From: CBDHDN01 sp965261585
GTDB lineage: Bacteria > Pseudomonadota > Alphaproteobacteria > UBA6615
Direction: 5' to 3'
DNA length: 64,000 bases
Assembly: GCA_965261585.1 (NCBI GenBank)
Contig: CBDHDN010000055.1
Location: 1-64,000 of the forward strand
Positions 28,663 through 37,204 of this stretch are shown here, piece after piece (position 1 is the first letter of the stretch; each line of letters begins with the position of its first letter). A program made the position numbers and the translations under genes. Under the pieces are notes generated by a model. The model saw only the letters and a program-made list of their open reading frames with translations, was not told the origin of the DNA and did no database searches.

Positions 28663-29016
28663 ATGGGCCAGGTCGCGGTCACAATCAACGACCGGAACTA
28701 CAAGATCGCCTGCGAGGACGGGCAGGAGCAGCACCTGGCGATGCTCGCCGAGTTCCTAGACGGCAAGGTCGGCGAACTGATCGGCGAGGTCGGCCAGATC
28801 GGCGACACGCGACTGCTGCTGATGGCCGGCCTGCTGGTCGCCGACGAGCTGTCGGACACGCGTGAGGAGCTGGATGATTTGCGCGAGGCGCTGGCCGCCG
28901 CGCGCGCCGGCTCAGCGCCCGGCCCGGCCGACCCGGATGGCGCCGCGACCGAATCCAGCCTGCAGTCGCTGGCGCAGCGGATCGATGCCATTGCAGCCGG
29001 GCTGGAGCGTGCCTAA
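28663..29016 (+). CDS. zapA: Cell division protein ZapA
   Basis: 117 aa. The N-terminal ZapA globular domain, VAVTINDRNYKIACEDGQEQHLAMLAEFLDGKV, is followed by a helix LLLMAGLLVADELSDTREELDDLREAL. ZapA crosslinks FtsZ filaments at the Z ring. The order small coiled-coil gene - zapA - 6S RNA - fau is the classical proteobacterial arrangement. Confidence 0.93.
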   Translation: MGQVAVTINDRNYKIACEDGQEQHLAMLAEFLDGKVGELIGEVGQIGDTRLLLMAGLLVADELSDTREELDDLREALAAARAGSAPGPADPDGAATESSLQSLAQRIDAIAAGLERA

Positions 29017-29021
29017 GTTGA

Positions 29022-29205
29022 GCCTGGGCGGTGGCTGGCTGGTTCGTTAGGCACCAATGTCCCGGGGGCCTTAGCACGTCACCAAGGGAGCTGTCCCTGC
29101 CGGGGCCGTGGTCTCGGTATTACGGCGCCCACCTGCAACCAGCAGGCCTCGGTGGACGTACGGTCGCCGACGGCTGTGCCGGCGCCGCCCACCCTCACCC
29201 CGGAA
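29022..29205 (+). ncRNA. ssrS: 6S RNA (SsrS) candidate
   Basis: Non-coding stretch between zapA and fau, the conserved locus of 6S RNA, which binds and sequesters sigma70 RNA polymerase. The ends can pair (TGGGCGG near 29027 with CCGCCCA near 29191), GGCAC near 29051 can pair with GTGCC near 29175, and the right arm contains CACCTGCAACCAGCAGG and the GGCGCCCACC block. This fits a long hairpin with a central bulge. Boundaries are approximate. Decisive test: an Infernal search with the 6S covariance model. Confidence 0.72.
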
Positions 29206-29209
29206 TGAC

Positions 29210-29806
29210 GTGACGGCCGCCGGGGAAGGCGCCGCCAAGGCGGCGCTGCGCGGCCCCGCCAAGGCGCGCCGCGCCGGCCTCAGCGAGGCCCACGGCGCGA
29301 CGGCGCCGACGGATGTCCTGGCCGCTTTCCTGGCGGCGCCCGAGCTCGTGCTGCAGCTCGTCGCCGGGCGGGTCTGTGCCGGCTATGCGCCGATCGCGAG
29401 CGAGCTCGACCCCGGCCCGCTGCTGCGCCACCTGGCGGCGTGCGGGCTGCGCCTGGCGCTGCCGGTTACGCGCGGCCGCGACGCGCCGCTCGTCTTCCGT
29501 GCCTGGTCGTGGGGTGGGCCGCTCGAGCCCGGCCCGTTCGGCGTGCGCGTGCCGCCGGCCGACGCGGCGACGGTCGAGCCCGACTTGCTCGTGGTGCCGC
29601 TGCTGGCCTATGACGGAAGCGGGCACCGACTGGGCTATGGCGCCGGCTACTACGATCGCACGCTGACGGCGTGCCGTCAGGCAAGCGACGTGACCGCGGT
29701 CGGGCTCGCCTTCGCCGGCCAGCGCATCGACGCCGTGCCGACGACAGAGCGCGACCAGGCGCTCGACTGGGTCGTGACGGAGGCCGGGGCCGAGAAGTTC
29801 GTGTAG
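29210..29806 (+). CDS. fau: 5-formyltetrahydrofolate cyclo-ligase
   Basis: 198 aa, ATP-dependent conversion of 5-formyl-THF to methenyl-THF. Family marks: AGYAPIASELDPGPLL, LALPVTRGRDAPLVFRAW, and the signature LGYGAGYYDRTL (about 145) followed by VGLAFAGQ. Start taken as GTG at 29210, right after the 6S RNA; an upstream open frame runs through the RNA and is ignored. It is followed 10 bp later by the ymdB-like gene. Confidence 0.93.
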   Translation: MTAAGEGAAKAALRGPAKARRAGLSEAHGATAPTDVLAAFLAAPELVLQLVAGRVCAGYAPIASELDPGPLLRHLAACGLRLALPVTRGRDAPLVFRAWSWGGPLEPGPFGVRVPPADAATVEPDLLVVPLLAYDGSGHRLGYGAGYYDRTLTACRQASDVTAVGLAFAGQRIDAVPTTERDQALDWVVTEAGAEKFV

Positions 29807-29816
29807 GGTTGGGGCC

Positions 29817-30662
29817 ATGCGGATCCTGTTCTGTGGCGATGTGATCGGCCGGCCGGGCCGCCAGGCGCTGACCGCCGAGTTGCCGCGCCTGCGGCGCGAC
29901 CTGTGCCTCGATTTCGTCATCGTCAATGGCGAGAACGCGGCGCACGGTTTCGGCATCACGGCCGGCATCTGCGCCGATCTCTACGATGCCGGTGTCGATG
30001 TGATCACCAGCGGCAACCATATCTGGGCGCAGCCCGAGATCATCGCCACGATCGGCAGCGACGAGCGCCTGCTGCGGCCGCTCAACTATCCCGATGGCAC
30101 GCCGGGGCGCGGCGTCGGCCGCTATCGCACGGGGCTTGGGCAGAGCGTCGTCGTGATCAACGTCATGGGCCGGGTCTTCATGGACCCGCTCGACGATCCG
30201 TTCGCCGGGGTCGAGGCCGCCCTGGCGGGACACGACCTCGGCGCCGGCGTCGACGCCGTCGTGATCGACGTCCATGCCGAGGCGACGTCGGAGAAAATGG
30301 CGCTCGGCCACGCCTTCGACGGCCGCGCCAGTCTCGTCGTCGGCAGCCACTCGCACGTGCCGACGGCGGACGCCCAGATCCTGCCGGGCGGCACCGCCTA
30401 TCAAAGCGATGCCGGCATGTGCGGCGACTACGACTCGGTCATCGGCATGAAAAAGGACACGGCCATCGCGCGCCTGCGGCGCAAGCTGCCGGGCGAACGT
30501 TTCAGCCCGGCCGACGGGCCGGTATCGCTGTGCGGCGTGTTCGTCGAGACCGACGTGGCGACCGGCCTGGCGCGCCAGGTGGCGCCGCTGATCGTCGGCG
30601 GCCGCCTGGCCCAACGCTGGCCCGAGGCCGCCGCCGCGCCCCGCCCGCTGGCCGCCGACTGA
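29817..30662 (+). CDS. YmdB family metallophosphoesterase (TIGR00282)
   Basis: 281 aa. Metal-binding motifs of the calcineurin-like fold: FCGDVIGRPGRQAL, VNGENAAHGFGIT, TSGNHIW, VVIDVHAEATSEKMALGH and VVGSHSHVPTADA. Members are cyclic-nucleotide or phosphodiester hydrolases; in Bacillus YmdB affects biofilm choice. It directly follows fau, as in many alphaproteobacteria, so probably shares its transcript. Confidence 0.92.
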   Translation: MRILFCGDVIGRPGRQALTAELPRLRRDLCLDFVIVNGENAAHGFGITAGICADLYDAGVDVITSGNHIWAQPEIIATIGSDERLLRPLNYPDGTPGRGVGRYRTGLGQSVVVINVMGRVFMDPLDDPFAGVEAALAGHDLGAGVDAVVIDVHAEATSEKMALGHAFDGRASLVVGSHSHVPTADAQILPGGTAYQSDAGMCGDYDSVIGMKKDTAIARLRRKLPGERFSPADGPVSLCGVFVETDVATGLARQVAPLIVGGRLAQRWPEAAAAPRPLAAD

Positions 30663-30725
30663 CGAGACGCTCGTCGGGAGAGACCGCCTTGTGATCCCAC
30701 TCAGACCTTATAATTCGCCCACAGG

Positions 30726-30754
30726 TTGACAACAACGAGCAAATTAGCTAATAT
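30726..30754 (+). promoter_or_regulatory. Sigma70 promoter of the toxin-antitoxin pair
   Basis: A consensus -35 TTGACA (30726-30731), 17-bp spacer and -10 TAATAT (30749-30754), about 33 bp before the antitoxin ATG. The palindrome TTAGCTAA (30744-30751) overlaps the -10 box and could be the operator for antitoxin autorepression. The stretch is clearly AT-richer than its surroundings. Confidence 0.8.
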
Positions 30755-30786
30755 AGTCGAATTGGCCATTTGCAGGCGCCTTCAGA

Positions 30787-31050
30787 ATGGAAAAGAGCAT
30801 AACGGCAACCGAGTTCAAGAATCGGGCAGGCCTCTACATCGACAAGGCGGCCAAAGGCCCGGTCTTCATCACCAAGCATCGACGGCCCGCTCGTGTGCTG
30901 CTGGATATCGATGAGTACTGGCGTCTGAAGCGCCTCGATGATCGTCGGGTGCTGCTGGCCGAGGAGATGAGCGAGGAGGACCTGTCGGAAATCGCCAAAG
31001 GCGAGATGCCACGCAGCTTTGAGCACTTGGACTCGGAGTTGAAGAGCTAA
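30787..31050 (+). CDS. Phd/YefM-type antitoxin
   Basis: 87 aa. The N-terminal DNA-binding fold ITATEFKNRAGLYIDKAAKGPVFITKHRRPARVLLDIDEYWRLK (residues 4-48) is Phd/YefM-like; the acidic C-terminal tail (LAEEMSEEDLSEIAKGEM) would wrap the toxin. It neutralises the downstream PemK-like toxin and probably represses its own promoter. Directly abuts the toxin gene. Confidence 0.88.
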   Translation: MEKSITATEFKNRAGLYIDKAAKGPVFITKHRRPARVLLDIDEYWRLKRLDDRRVLLAEEMSEEDLSEIAKGEMPRSFEHLDSELKS

Positions 31051-31512
31051 GTGCCGCTGCCGAAGCCGCACGACGGGTTCGTCATTCGCTATGCCTATCT
31101 GTGGCATTGGCAGCACAAGCGCGGGCAGGAGGAGGGCCGAGATCGCCCGTGCATGATCTTGCGTGCCTACGAGAAAGCAGACACCGGTGAGAAACGAGCA
31201 ATTGTGCTGCCGATCTCACACACGGCGCCCGATCCACGGCGCGATCAGGAGGGAATAGAACTCCCAGCCGCGACGAGCCGCCGCCTGGGGCTGGACCACG
31301 AGCGATCCTGGCTGATTGTCAGTGAGAGCAACCGCTTTACTTGGCCGGGACCCGATGTGAGGCCCGTTGATGACAAATGGGACGCCTATGGACCGATGCC
31401 GCCGGGTCTCTACGTCAAGAGCCGGGATCGGTTCCTGGAGCGAGCGCGAGAGCGGCGCACGAGAACCGTCGAGCGGACGGGCGCTGATAGAGCCACGCTA
31501 GGTCTCACGTGA
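31051..31512 (+). CDS. PemK/MazF-like toxin
   Basis: 153 aa from a GTG immediately after the antitoxin stop. Features: VIRYAYLWHWQHKRGQEEGRDRPCMIL (the xxGRDRPxxIL strand of PemK/MazF folds), IVLPISHTAPD, and LGLDHERSWLIVSESNRFTWPGPD. Predicted mRNA endoribonuclease, by family. Pairing of a Phd-type antitoxin with a PemK-like toxin is common in alphaproteobacteria. Both genes look intact. Confidence 0.82.
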   Translation: MPLPKPHDGFVIRYAYLWHWQHKRGQEEGRDRPCMILRAYEKADTGEKRAIVLPISHTAPDPRRDQEGIELPAATSRRLGLDHERSWLIVSESNRFTWPGPDVRPVDDKWDAYGPMPPGLYVKSRDRFLERARERRTRTVERTGADRATLGLT

Positions 31513-31747
31513 TACCAAGTGCCGTGATTTGGCGTGCCGGTGTCCTACTCATCGAGCCAGCACCGACGCGGCGCCCCATTCTCGCCATATTGGGTTGCTA
31601 GTCAGGCCGGCCGGTCGCGGCCCCCGCTGTCGGTCTGGCTCGGTGCGCCTGGGGCGCACGCTTGCGGCAAAGGCCATGACGTATGTATAGCTTGCGGCAA
31701 TCCGCCTGGGGGCAGTCCGCTTGGGGACCGGGGAGTTTCACGAGGCC

Positions 31748-32497
31748 ATGGCCGGCCATTCCCAATTCAAGAACATCATGTATCGAAAAGGCGCGCAGGA
31801 TGCCAAGCGCGCCAAGGAATTCGCCAAGTTGGTGCGTGAGATCCATGTCGCCGCCAAGCTCGGCGCGCCCGAGCCCGATCAGAACCCGCGGCTGCGCGCG
31901 GCCATCACCGCGGCGCGCGCCGCAAACATGCCGAAGGACAATATCGAGCGCGCGATTCGCAAGGCGACCGGCGGCGATGACGACACCAACTATGAGGACG
32001 TGCGCTACGAGGGCTACGGGCCCGGCGGCGTCGCCATGATCGTCGAGGCGCTGACCGACAACCGCAACCGGACGGCGGCGGAGGTCCGCTCGGCCTTCTC
32101 GAAGTTCGGCGGCAGCCTGGGCGAGACCGGCAGCGTCGGCTTTCAGTTCGACCGCGTCGGCCAGATCTTCTACGACGCCGATGCAGGCTCGGCCAAGGCC
32201 ATGTTCGAGGCGGCGCTTGAGGCCGGGGCCGAAGACGTGGACTCGAGCGTCGACGGCCACGAGGTGACCTGCGCGCCGGACGACTTCCATAGCGTGCGCG
32301 ACGCCCTGGAAGGCACGATCGGCGCGCCGCGGTCGGCCAGCCTGGCGTGGAAACCCCAGGCGACGATCGCCGTCGATGCCGCGGCGGCGCCGACCTTGCT
32401 GAAGCTGCTGCAGGCCCTGGAGGACAGCGACGACGTGCAGTCGGTCTCGGCGAACTTCGAGATCGACGACGCGATCATGGCCGAGCTGACCGCCTAG
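31748..32497 (+). CDS. yebC: YebC/TACO1 family translation-associated regulator
   Basis: 249 aa. N-terminus MAGHSQFKNIMYRKGAQDAKRAKEFAKLVREIHVAAKLG and the central YEGYGPGGVAMIVEALTDNRNRTAAEVRSAF are diagnostic. The family binds at ribosomes and eases proline-rich stalls, and was earlier described as transcriptional regulators. Start at 31748 gives the canonical N-terminus. Followed by ruvC after 3 bp; yebC-ruvCAB is a standard operon. Confidence 0.95.
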   Translation: MAGHSQFKNIMYRKGAQDAKRAKEFAKLVREIHVAAKLGAPEPDQNPRLRAAITAARAANMPKDNIERAIRKATGGDDDTNYEDVRYEGYGPGGVAMIVEALTDNRNRTAAEVRSAFSKFGGSLGETGSVGFQFDRVGQIFYDADAGSAKAMFEAALEAGAEDVDSSVDGHEVTCAPDDFHSVRDALEGTIGAPRSASLAWKPQATIAVDAAAAPTLLKLLQALEDSDDVQSVSANFEIDDAIMAELTA

Positions 32498-32500
32498 ACG

Positions 32501-32995
32501 ATGCGGCTTTTGGGGCTCGATCCAGGCTTGCGCGTGACCGGGTGGGGGGTCATCGATGCCACCGACAACCGGCTGCGCCATGTTGCCGACGGAGTCGTGC
32601 GCTCCGACGGCGCGCGCGCCATGGCCGAGCGCCTGTTGCAGCTGCACGATGGGCTTGCCGAGGTGATTTCCGCGTTCGCGCCGGAGGTCGCCGCCGTCGA
32701 GGAGACGTTCGTCGCCAAGAACGCGCGCTCGGCGCTGAAGCTGGGGCAGGCGCGCGGCATTGCCCTGCTGGTGCCGGCGGCGGCGGGCCTGCCGGTCCAT
32801 GAATACGCCGCCAACGTCATCAAGCAGTGCGTCGTCGGCTATGGCCATGCCGACAAGACGCAGGTGGGGGCCATGGTGACCCTGCTGCTGCCCGGCGCGG
32901 TTGCCCAGTCGGCCGACGCCGCCGATGCCCTGGCCGTGGCGATTTGCCATGCCCACCACCGGGCGACCCACGACCGCTGGATGGCCGCGTCATGA
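32501..32995 (+). CDS. ruvC: Holliday junction endonuclease RuvC
   Basis: 164 aa. Resolves Holliday junctions. Catalytic acids appear in GLDPGLRVTGWGV (first Asp), VEETFVAKN (Glu) and the C-terminal QSADAADALAVAICHAHH (Asp pair). Overlaps ruvA by ATGA. Confidence 0.97.
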   Translation: MRLLGLDPGLRVTGWGVIDATDNRLRHVADGVVRSDGARAMAERLLQLHDGLAEVISAFAPEVAAVEETFVAKNARSALKLGQARGIALLVPAAAGLPVHEYAANVIKQCVVGYGHADKTQVGAMVTLLLPGAVAQSADAADALAVAICHAHHRATHDRWMAAS

Positions 32996-33609
32996 TCGCC
33001 AAGCTGCGCGGGCTGGTCGACGAGGTCGGCGGGGATTCGGCCGTCATCGACGTCGGCGGCGTCGGTTATCTCGTGTTCTGCCCGGCGCGCACGCTGTCGG
33101 CGCTGCCGGGCGTCGGCGAGATGACGAGCCTGCACATCGAGACGCATGTGCGCGAGGACCACATCCACCTGTTCGGCTTTGCCACGCCGGCCGAGCGGTC
33201 GTGGTTCCGGCTGCTGACCACGGTCCAGGGCGTCGGTGCCCGCGTGGCGATGGCGCTGTTGAGCGTGCTCGGCCCACAGGCGCTGGTCGAATGCGTCGTT
33301 GTCCAGGACAAGCAGCCGCTGACGCGGGCCGATGGCGTTGGGCCGAAGCTCGCCGGCCGCATCGTCGCCGAGTTGCGCGACCGCGTCAGCGGGCTGGACA
33401 TGGGCGGCATCGCGCCGGCGCCGGTCGCCCTCGGTGACGGCGGCGACGGCGTCGACGCGGCGACGGCGGACGCGATCTCGGGCTTGGTCAATCTCGGCTA
33501 TGGCCGCGCCGAGGCTTTCGCCGCCGTTGTCAGGGTAGCGCAGACGCTCGGCGGCGGCGCGTCGGCCGAGTCGCTCATCCCCGCGGCGCTCAAGGAGTTG
33601 AGCGCGTGA
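32992..33609 (+). CDS. ruvA: Holliday junction DNA helicase subunit RuvA
   Basis: 205 aa. Domain I IAKLRGLVDEVGGDSAVIDVGGVGYLVFCP, the HIHLFGFATPAERSWFRLLTTVQGVGARVAMALLS helix-hairpin-helix region, and a C-terminal domain III (DAISGLVNLGYGRAEAFAAVVRV) that contacts RuvB. Overlaps ruvC (ATGA) and ruvB (GTGA). Confidence 0.97.
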   Translation: MIAKLRGLVDEVGGDSAVIDVGGVGYLVFCPARTLSALPGVGEMTSLHIETHVREDHIHLFGFATPAERSWFRLLTTVQGVGARVAMALLSVLGPQALVECVVVQDKQPLTRADGVGPKLAGRIVAELRDRVSGLDMGGIAPAPVALGDGGDGVDAATADAISGLVNLGYGRAEAFAAVVRVAQTLGGGASAESLIPAALKELSA

Positions 33610-34661
33610 GCGAGGCGCCGGCGGCGGAGCGCCTCGTCGGGGCCGCCGCGCGCGGCGATGATTTCGACGAGCCCGCACAACGTCCGCGCACGCTCGCCGA
33701 ATTCGCCGGCCAGCCGGCGGTGCGTAGCAATCTGGCCGTGTTCGTTGCCGCGGCGCGGCAGCGCGGCGAGCCGATCGACCACGTGCTGCTGCACGGGCCG
33801 CCCGGCCTCGGCAAGACGACGCTGGCCCAGATCATCGCGCGCGAGCTCGGCGTCGGCTTCCGCACGACGTCGGGGCCGGTGATCGGCAAGGCCGGCGATC
33901 TGGCGGCCATCCTGACCAACCTGCAGCCGCGCGATGTCCTGTTCATCGATGAGGTCCACAGGCTCAATCCGACGGCGGAGGAGATCCTCTATCCGGCGAT
34001 GGAGGACTATGAGCTGGACCTGATCGTCGGCCAGGGCCCGGCGGCACGCACCGTGCGCATCACGCTGCCGCCGTTCACCTTGATCGGGGCGACGACGCGC
34101 ATCGGGCTGCTGACGACGCCGCTGCGCGACCGCTTCGGCATCGCGCTGCGCCTCGACTTCTACTCGGCCGCCGAGCTCGAGCAGATTGTCCGCCGCAATG
34201 CCCGCCTGCTACGGTTCGAGTTGACCGACGCCGGCAGCGCCGAGATCGCCCGGCGGTCCCGTGGCACGCCGCGCATCGCCGGCCGCCTGTTGCGCCGGGT
34301 GCGCGATTTCGCGGCGGTCGACGGCATTGCGCCGGTCGATGCCGCCGCGGCCGATGCGGCATTGCGCCGGCTCGATGTCGACGACAGGGGCCTCGACGCC
34401 ATGGACCGGCGCTACCTCGGCTGCATCGCCGACAACTACAATGGCGGCCCGGTCGGGGTCGAGACGCTGGCCGCCGCGCTGTCGGAAGAGCGCGAGACGA
34501 TCGAAGAGGTGATCGAGCCCTTCCTCATTCAGCAGGGCTTCCTGCAACGCACGCCGCGCGGCCGCCTGCTCGCCGACGCCGCCTATGGCCATCTCGGTCT
34601 GCCGCCGCCGCCGCGGGCCCAGCTAGACCTGCTGGCGGCGGCGGGCGTCGTCCGTGGCTGA
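33606..34661 (+). CDS. ruvB: Holliday junction branch migration ATPase RuvB
   Basis: 351 aa from GTG. AAA+ motor: Walker A HGPPGLGKTTLAQIIAREL (about 63), Walker B VLFIDEVHRLN, sensor ATTRIGLLTTPLRDRFGI with the Arg finger, then the winged-helix DNA-binding end LIQQGFLQRTPRGRLL. Full length. Confidence 0.98.
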   Translation: MSEAPAAERLVGAAARGDDFDEPAQRPRTLAEFAGQPAVRSNLAVFVAAARQRGEPIDHVLLHGPPGLGKTTLAQIIARELGVGFRTTSGPVIGKAGDLAAILTNLQPRDVLFIDEVHRLNPTAEEILYPAMEDYELDLIVGQGPAARTVRITLPPFTLIGATTRIGLLTTPLRDRFGIALRLDFYSAAELEQIVRRNARLLRFELTDAGSAEIARRSRGTPRIAGRLLRRVRDFAAVDGIAPVDAAAADAALRRLDVDDRGLDAMDRRYLGCIADNYNGGPVGVETLAAALSEERETIEEVIEPFLIQQGFLQRTPRGRLLADAAYGHLGLPPPPRAQLDLLAAAGVVRG

Positions 34662-35097
34662 GCTGGACGCGCATGGCTGGCAGGGACGCATCGAGGACGG
34701 CTGCCACGTGCTGCGGTTGCGCGTCTACTATGAGGACACCGATGCGGCCGGCGTCGTCTACTACGCCAACTACCTGCGCTTTGCCGAGCGCGGGCGGACC
34801 GAGTTCCTGCGTGGGGTCGGGGCCGACCATCCGCAGCTGCTGGCCGCGCACGGCGTGGTCTTCGTGGTTCGGCGCTGTGTCGTCGACTATCGCGCACCGG
34901 CGCGCCTCGACGACGTCGTCGAAGTGCGCTCGCGGTTTGTCGCGCTCGGCGGCGCCAGCCTGCGCGCGGCCCAGTCGATCACGCGCGACGGGCGCGAGAT
35001 CGTGCACATCGACGTCCGGCTCGCCTGTGTCGATCGGGCAGGCCGGCCGACGCGGTTGCCGGCCGCGCTGCGCCAGGCGCTCGCAACCTTCGCTTAA
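34654..35097 (+). CDS. ybgC: Tol-Pal-associated acyl-CoA thioesterase
   Basis: 147-aa hotdog-fold thioesterase from GTG at 34654. The active-site motif VYYEDTDAAGVVYYANYLRFAERGRTEFLR is complete. Overlaps ruvB by 8 bp and precedes tolQ, its standard place in tol-pal operons. Confidence 0.95.
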   Translation: MAELDAHGWQGRIEDGCHVLRLRVYYEDTDAAGVVYYANYLRFAERGRTEFLRGVGADHPQLLAAHGVVFVVRRCVVDYRAPARLDDVVEVRSRFVALGGASLRAAQSITRDGREIVHIDVRLACVDRAGRPTRLPAALRQALATFA

Positions 35098-35145
35098 GTT
35101 TTCTCGGTCACAGAATGCGGCCGTCAACCGACGCAGGAACGATCA

Positions 35146-35877
<732 letters not shown>

Positions 35878-35878
35878 C

Positions 35879-36325
35879 ATGGCGCTCGACGCCCGCGCCC
35901 TGCGCGCCCGACGGCGGGGCCGGCGAGGGCCCGTCACCGACATCAATATCGCGCCCTTCGTCGATGTCATGCTGGTGCTCGTGGTGATCTTCATGATCGC
36001 GGCGCCGCTGGTCAGCGTCGGCGTGCCGATCGACCTGCCGAAGGCGCGCGTCAACCCGGTCAATGCCGAGCGCGAGCCGCTGGTGGTCACGATCGACCGC
36101 GATGGCCGCATCTTTCTGCAGGAGACCGAGATCCCGGCCGAAGCGCTGATCCCGCGTCTCGTCGCCGTTTCGGCGGAGAATGCGGAGCTGCGGATCTTCG
36201 TGCGCGGCGACCGCGAGATCAACTACGGCCGCATCATCGAAGTGATGGGCCTGGTCAACGAGGCGGGCTTTTCGAAGGTGGCGCTGATCGCCGAGCTGCC
36301 GGAACAGGGTACGCGAACGCAGTGA
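35879..36325 (+). CDS. tolR: Tol-Pal protein TolR
   Basis: 148 aa. A single N-terminal helix with the proton-carrying Asp (NIAPFVDVMLVLVVIFMIAAP) and a periplasmic ExbD-like domain (VGVPIDLPKA, IFVRGDREINYGRIIEVMGLVNEAGFSKVALIAE). Adjacent to tolQ. Confidence 0.97.
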   Translation: MALDARALRARRRGRRGPVTDINIAPFVDVMLVLVVIFMIAAPLVSVGVPIDLPKARVNPVNAEREPLVVTIDRDGRIFLQETEIPAEALIPRLVAVSAENAELRIFVRGDREINYGRIIEVMGLVNEAGFSKVALIAELPEQGTRTQ

Positions 36326-36341
36326 GGGTCGCACCGCGGTC

Positions 36342-37202
36342 ATGACGATGCGGAGTATCGTGCTGCTGTCGGTCGGCGTGCACGTCGCGGCACTCCTGTT
36401 CGGCCAGCTCGGCCTGGATCAGCTGTTCATCGAGCGCGAGGTCGCGGCCCAGATCATTCCCGTCGAGATCGTCCGGGTGAGCTCGAAGACCGTCGCGCCG
36501 CCGCCGGACGAACCCGAAAGCCTGCCTGAACCGCCGACACCCCCCGCACCGCCGGAGCAACAGGTAGCCGCCGCCAATCCGCCGCCGCCGCCCGAGCCGC
36601 TGCCGCCGGAGCCCACGGTGGCGCCCGAGCCGGCGGCGCCGCCGGAACCTGATATTGTCGCAGCGCCGCCCGAGCCGGCACCACAGCCGGAGCCGCCGGC
36701 TGTCGTCAAGGCGCGCCCGAAGGCCAAGCCCCAGCCGCCGGTGCGGCGCCAGTTCGTGAACGTTCTGAAGGACTTGGCGGTCATCGAGCAGCCGCCGCTG
36801 CCGCAGCTGACGGTCCGCCAGACCTTGGAGCCGCGGCCCAGCGATCGGGCGCCCGTGACGCCGGCAACCAGCCGCGTCGCCACGGTGGCCGAAGTCGACG
36901 CGCTGGCGGCCATCGTGCGCCGACAGATCGAGCCGTGCTGGAACCCGCCGATCGGCGCGGTCGAGGCCGAGGATCTGATCGTGCGGCTGCTTGTGCGGGT
37001 CGACCGGGCGGGCTATGTGCGGGAGGCACAGATACTCGGTGCCGGCCGGATGGCACTGAACCCGTTCTTCGAAGCGGCGGCCGACAGCGCGCGGCGCGCG
37101 GTGCTCAATGACCGTTGCCGGCCCTTGTCCTTGCCACTGGATCGGTATGAACTGTGGAAGGAACTCGAGCTTACATTCAATCCGAGCGACATGTTGGGAT
37201 AG
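36342..37202 (+). CDS. tolA: TolA, inner membrane to Pal linker
   Basis: 286 aa. N-terminal membrane helix (about 5-24), a long Pro/Glu-rich periplasmic spacer (about 45-130) instead of the Ala/Lys helix of E. coli, and a C-terminal TonB/TolA-like domain (ALAAIVRRQIEPCWNPPIGAVEAEDLIVRLLVRVDRAGYV). Operon position fixes the identity. Confidence 0.93.
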   Translation: MTMRSIVLLSVGVHVAALLFGQLGLDQLFIEREVAAQIIPVEIVRVSSKTVAPPPDEPESLPEPPTPPAPPEQQVAAANPPPPPEPLPPEPTVAPEPAAPPEPDIVAAPPEPAPQPEPPAVVKARPKAKPQPPVRRQFVNVLKDLAVIEQPPLPQLTVRQTLEPRPSDRAPVTPATSRVATVAEVDALAAIVRRQIEPCWNPPIGAVEAEDLIVRLLVRVDRAGYVREAQILGAGRMALNPFFEAAADSARRAVLNDRCRPLSLPLDRYELWKELELTFNPSDMLG

Positions 37203-37204
37203 CC

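Noticed and set aside
31513..31747. Possible gene between the toxin and yebC
   Set aside because: No frame has a start, ribosome-binding site and recognisable protein; only short GCTTGCGGCA and CCGCYTGGGG repeats are seen.
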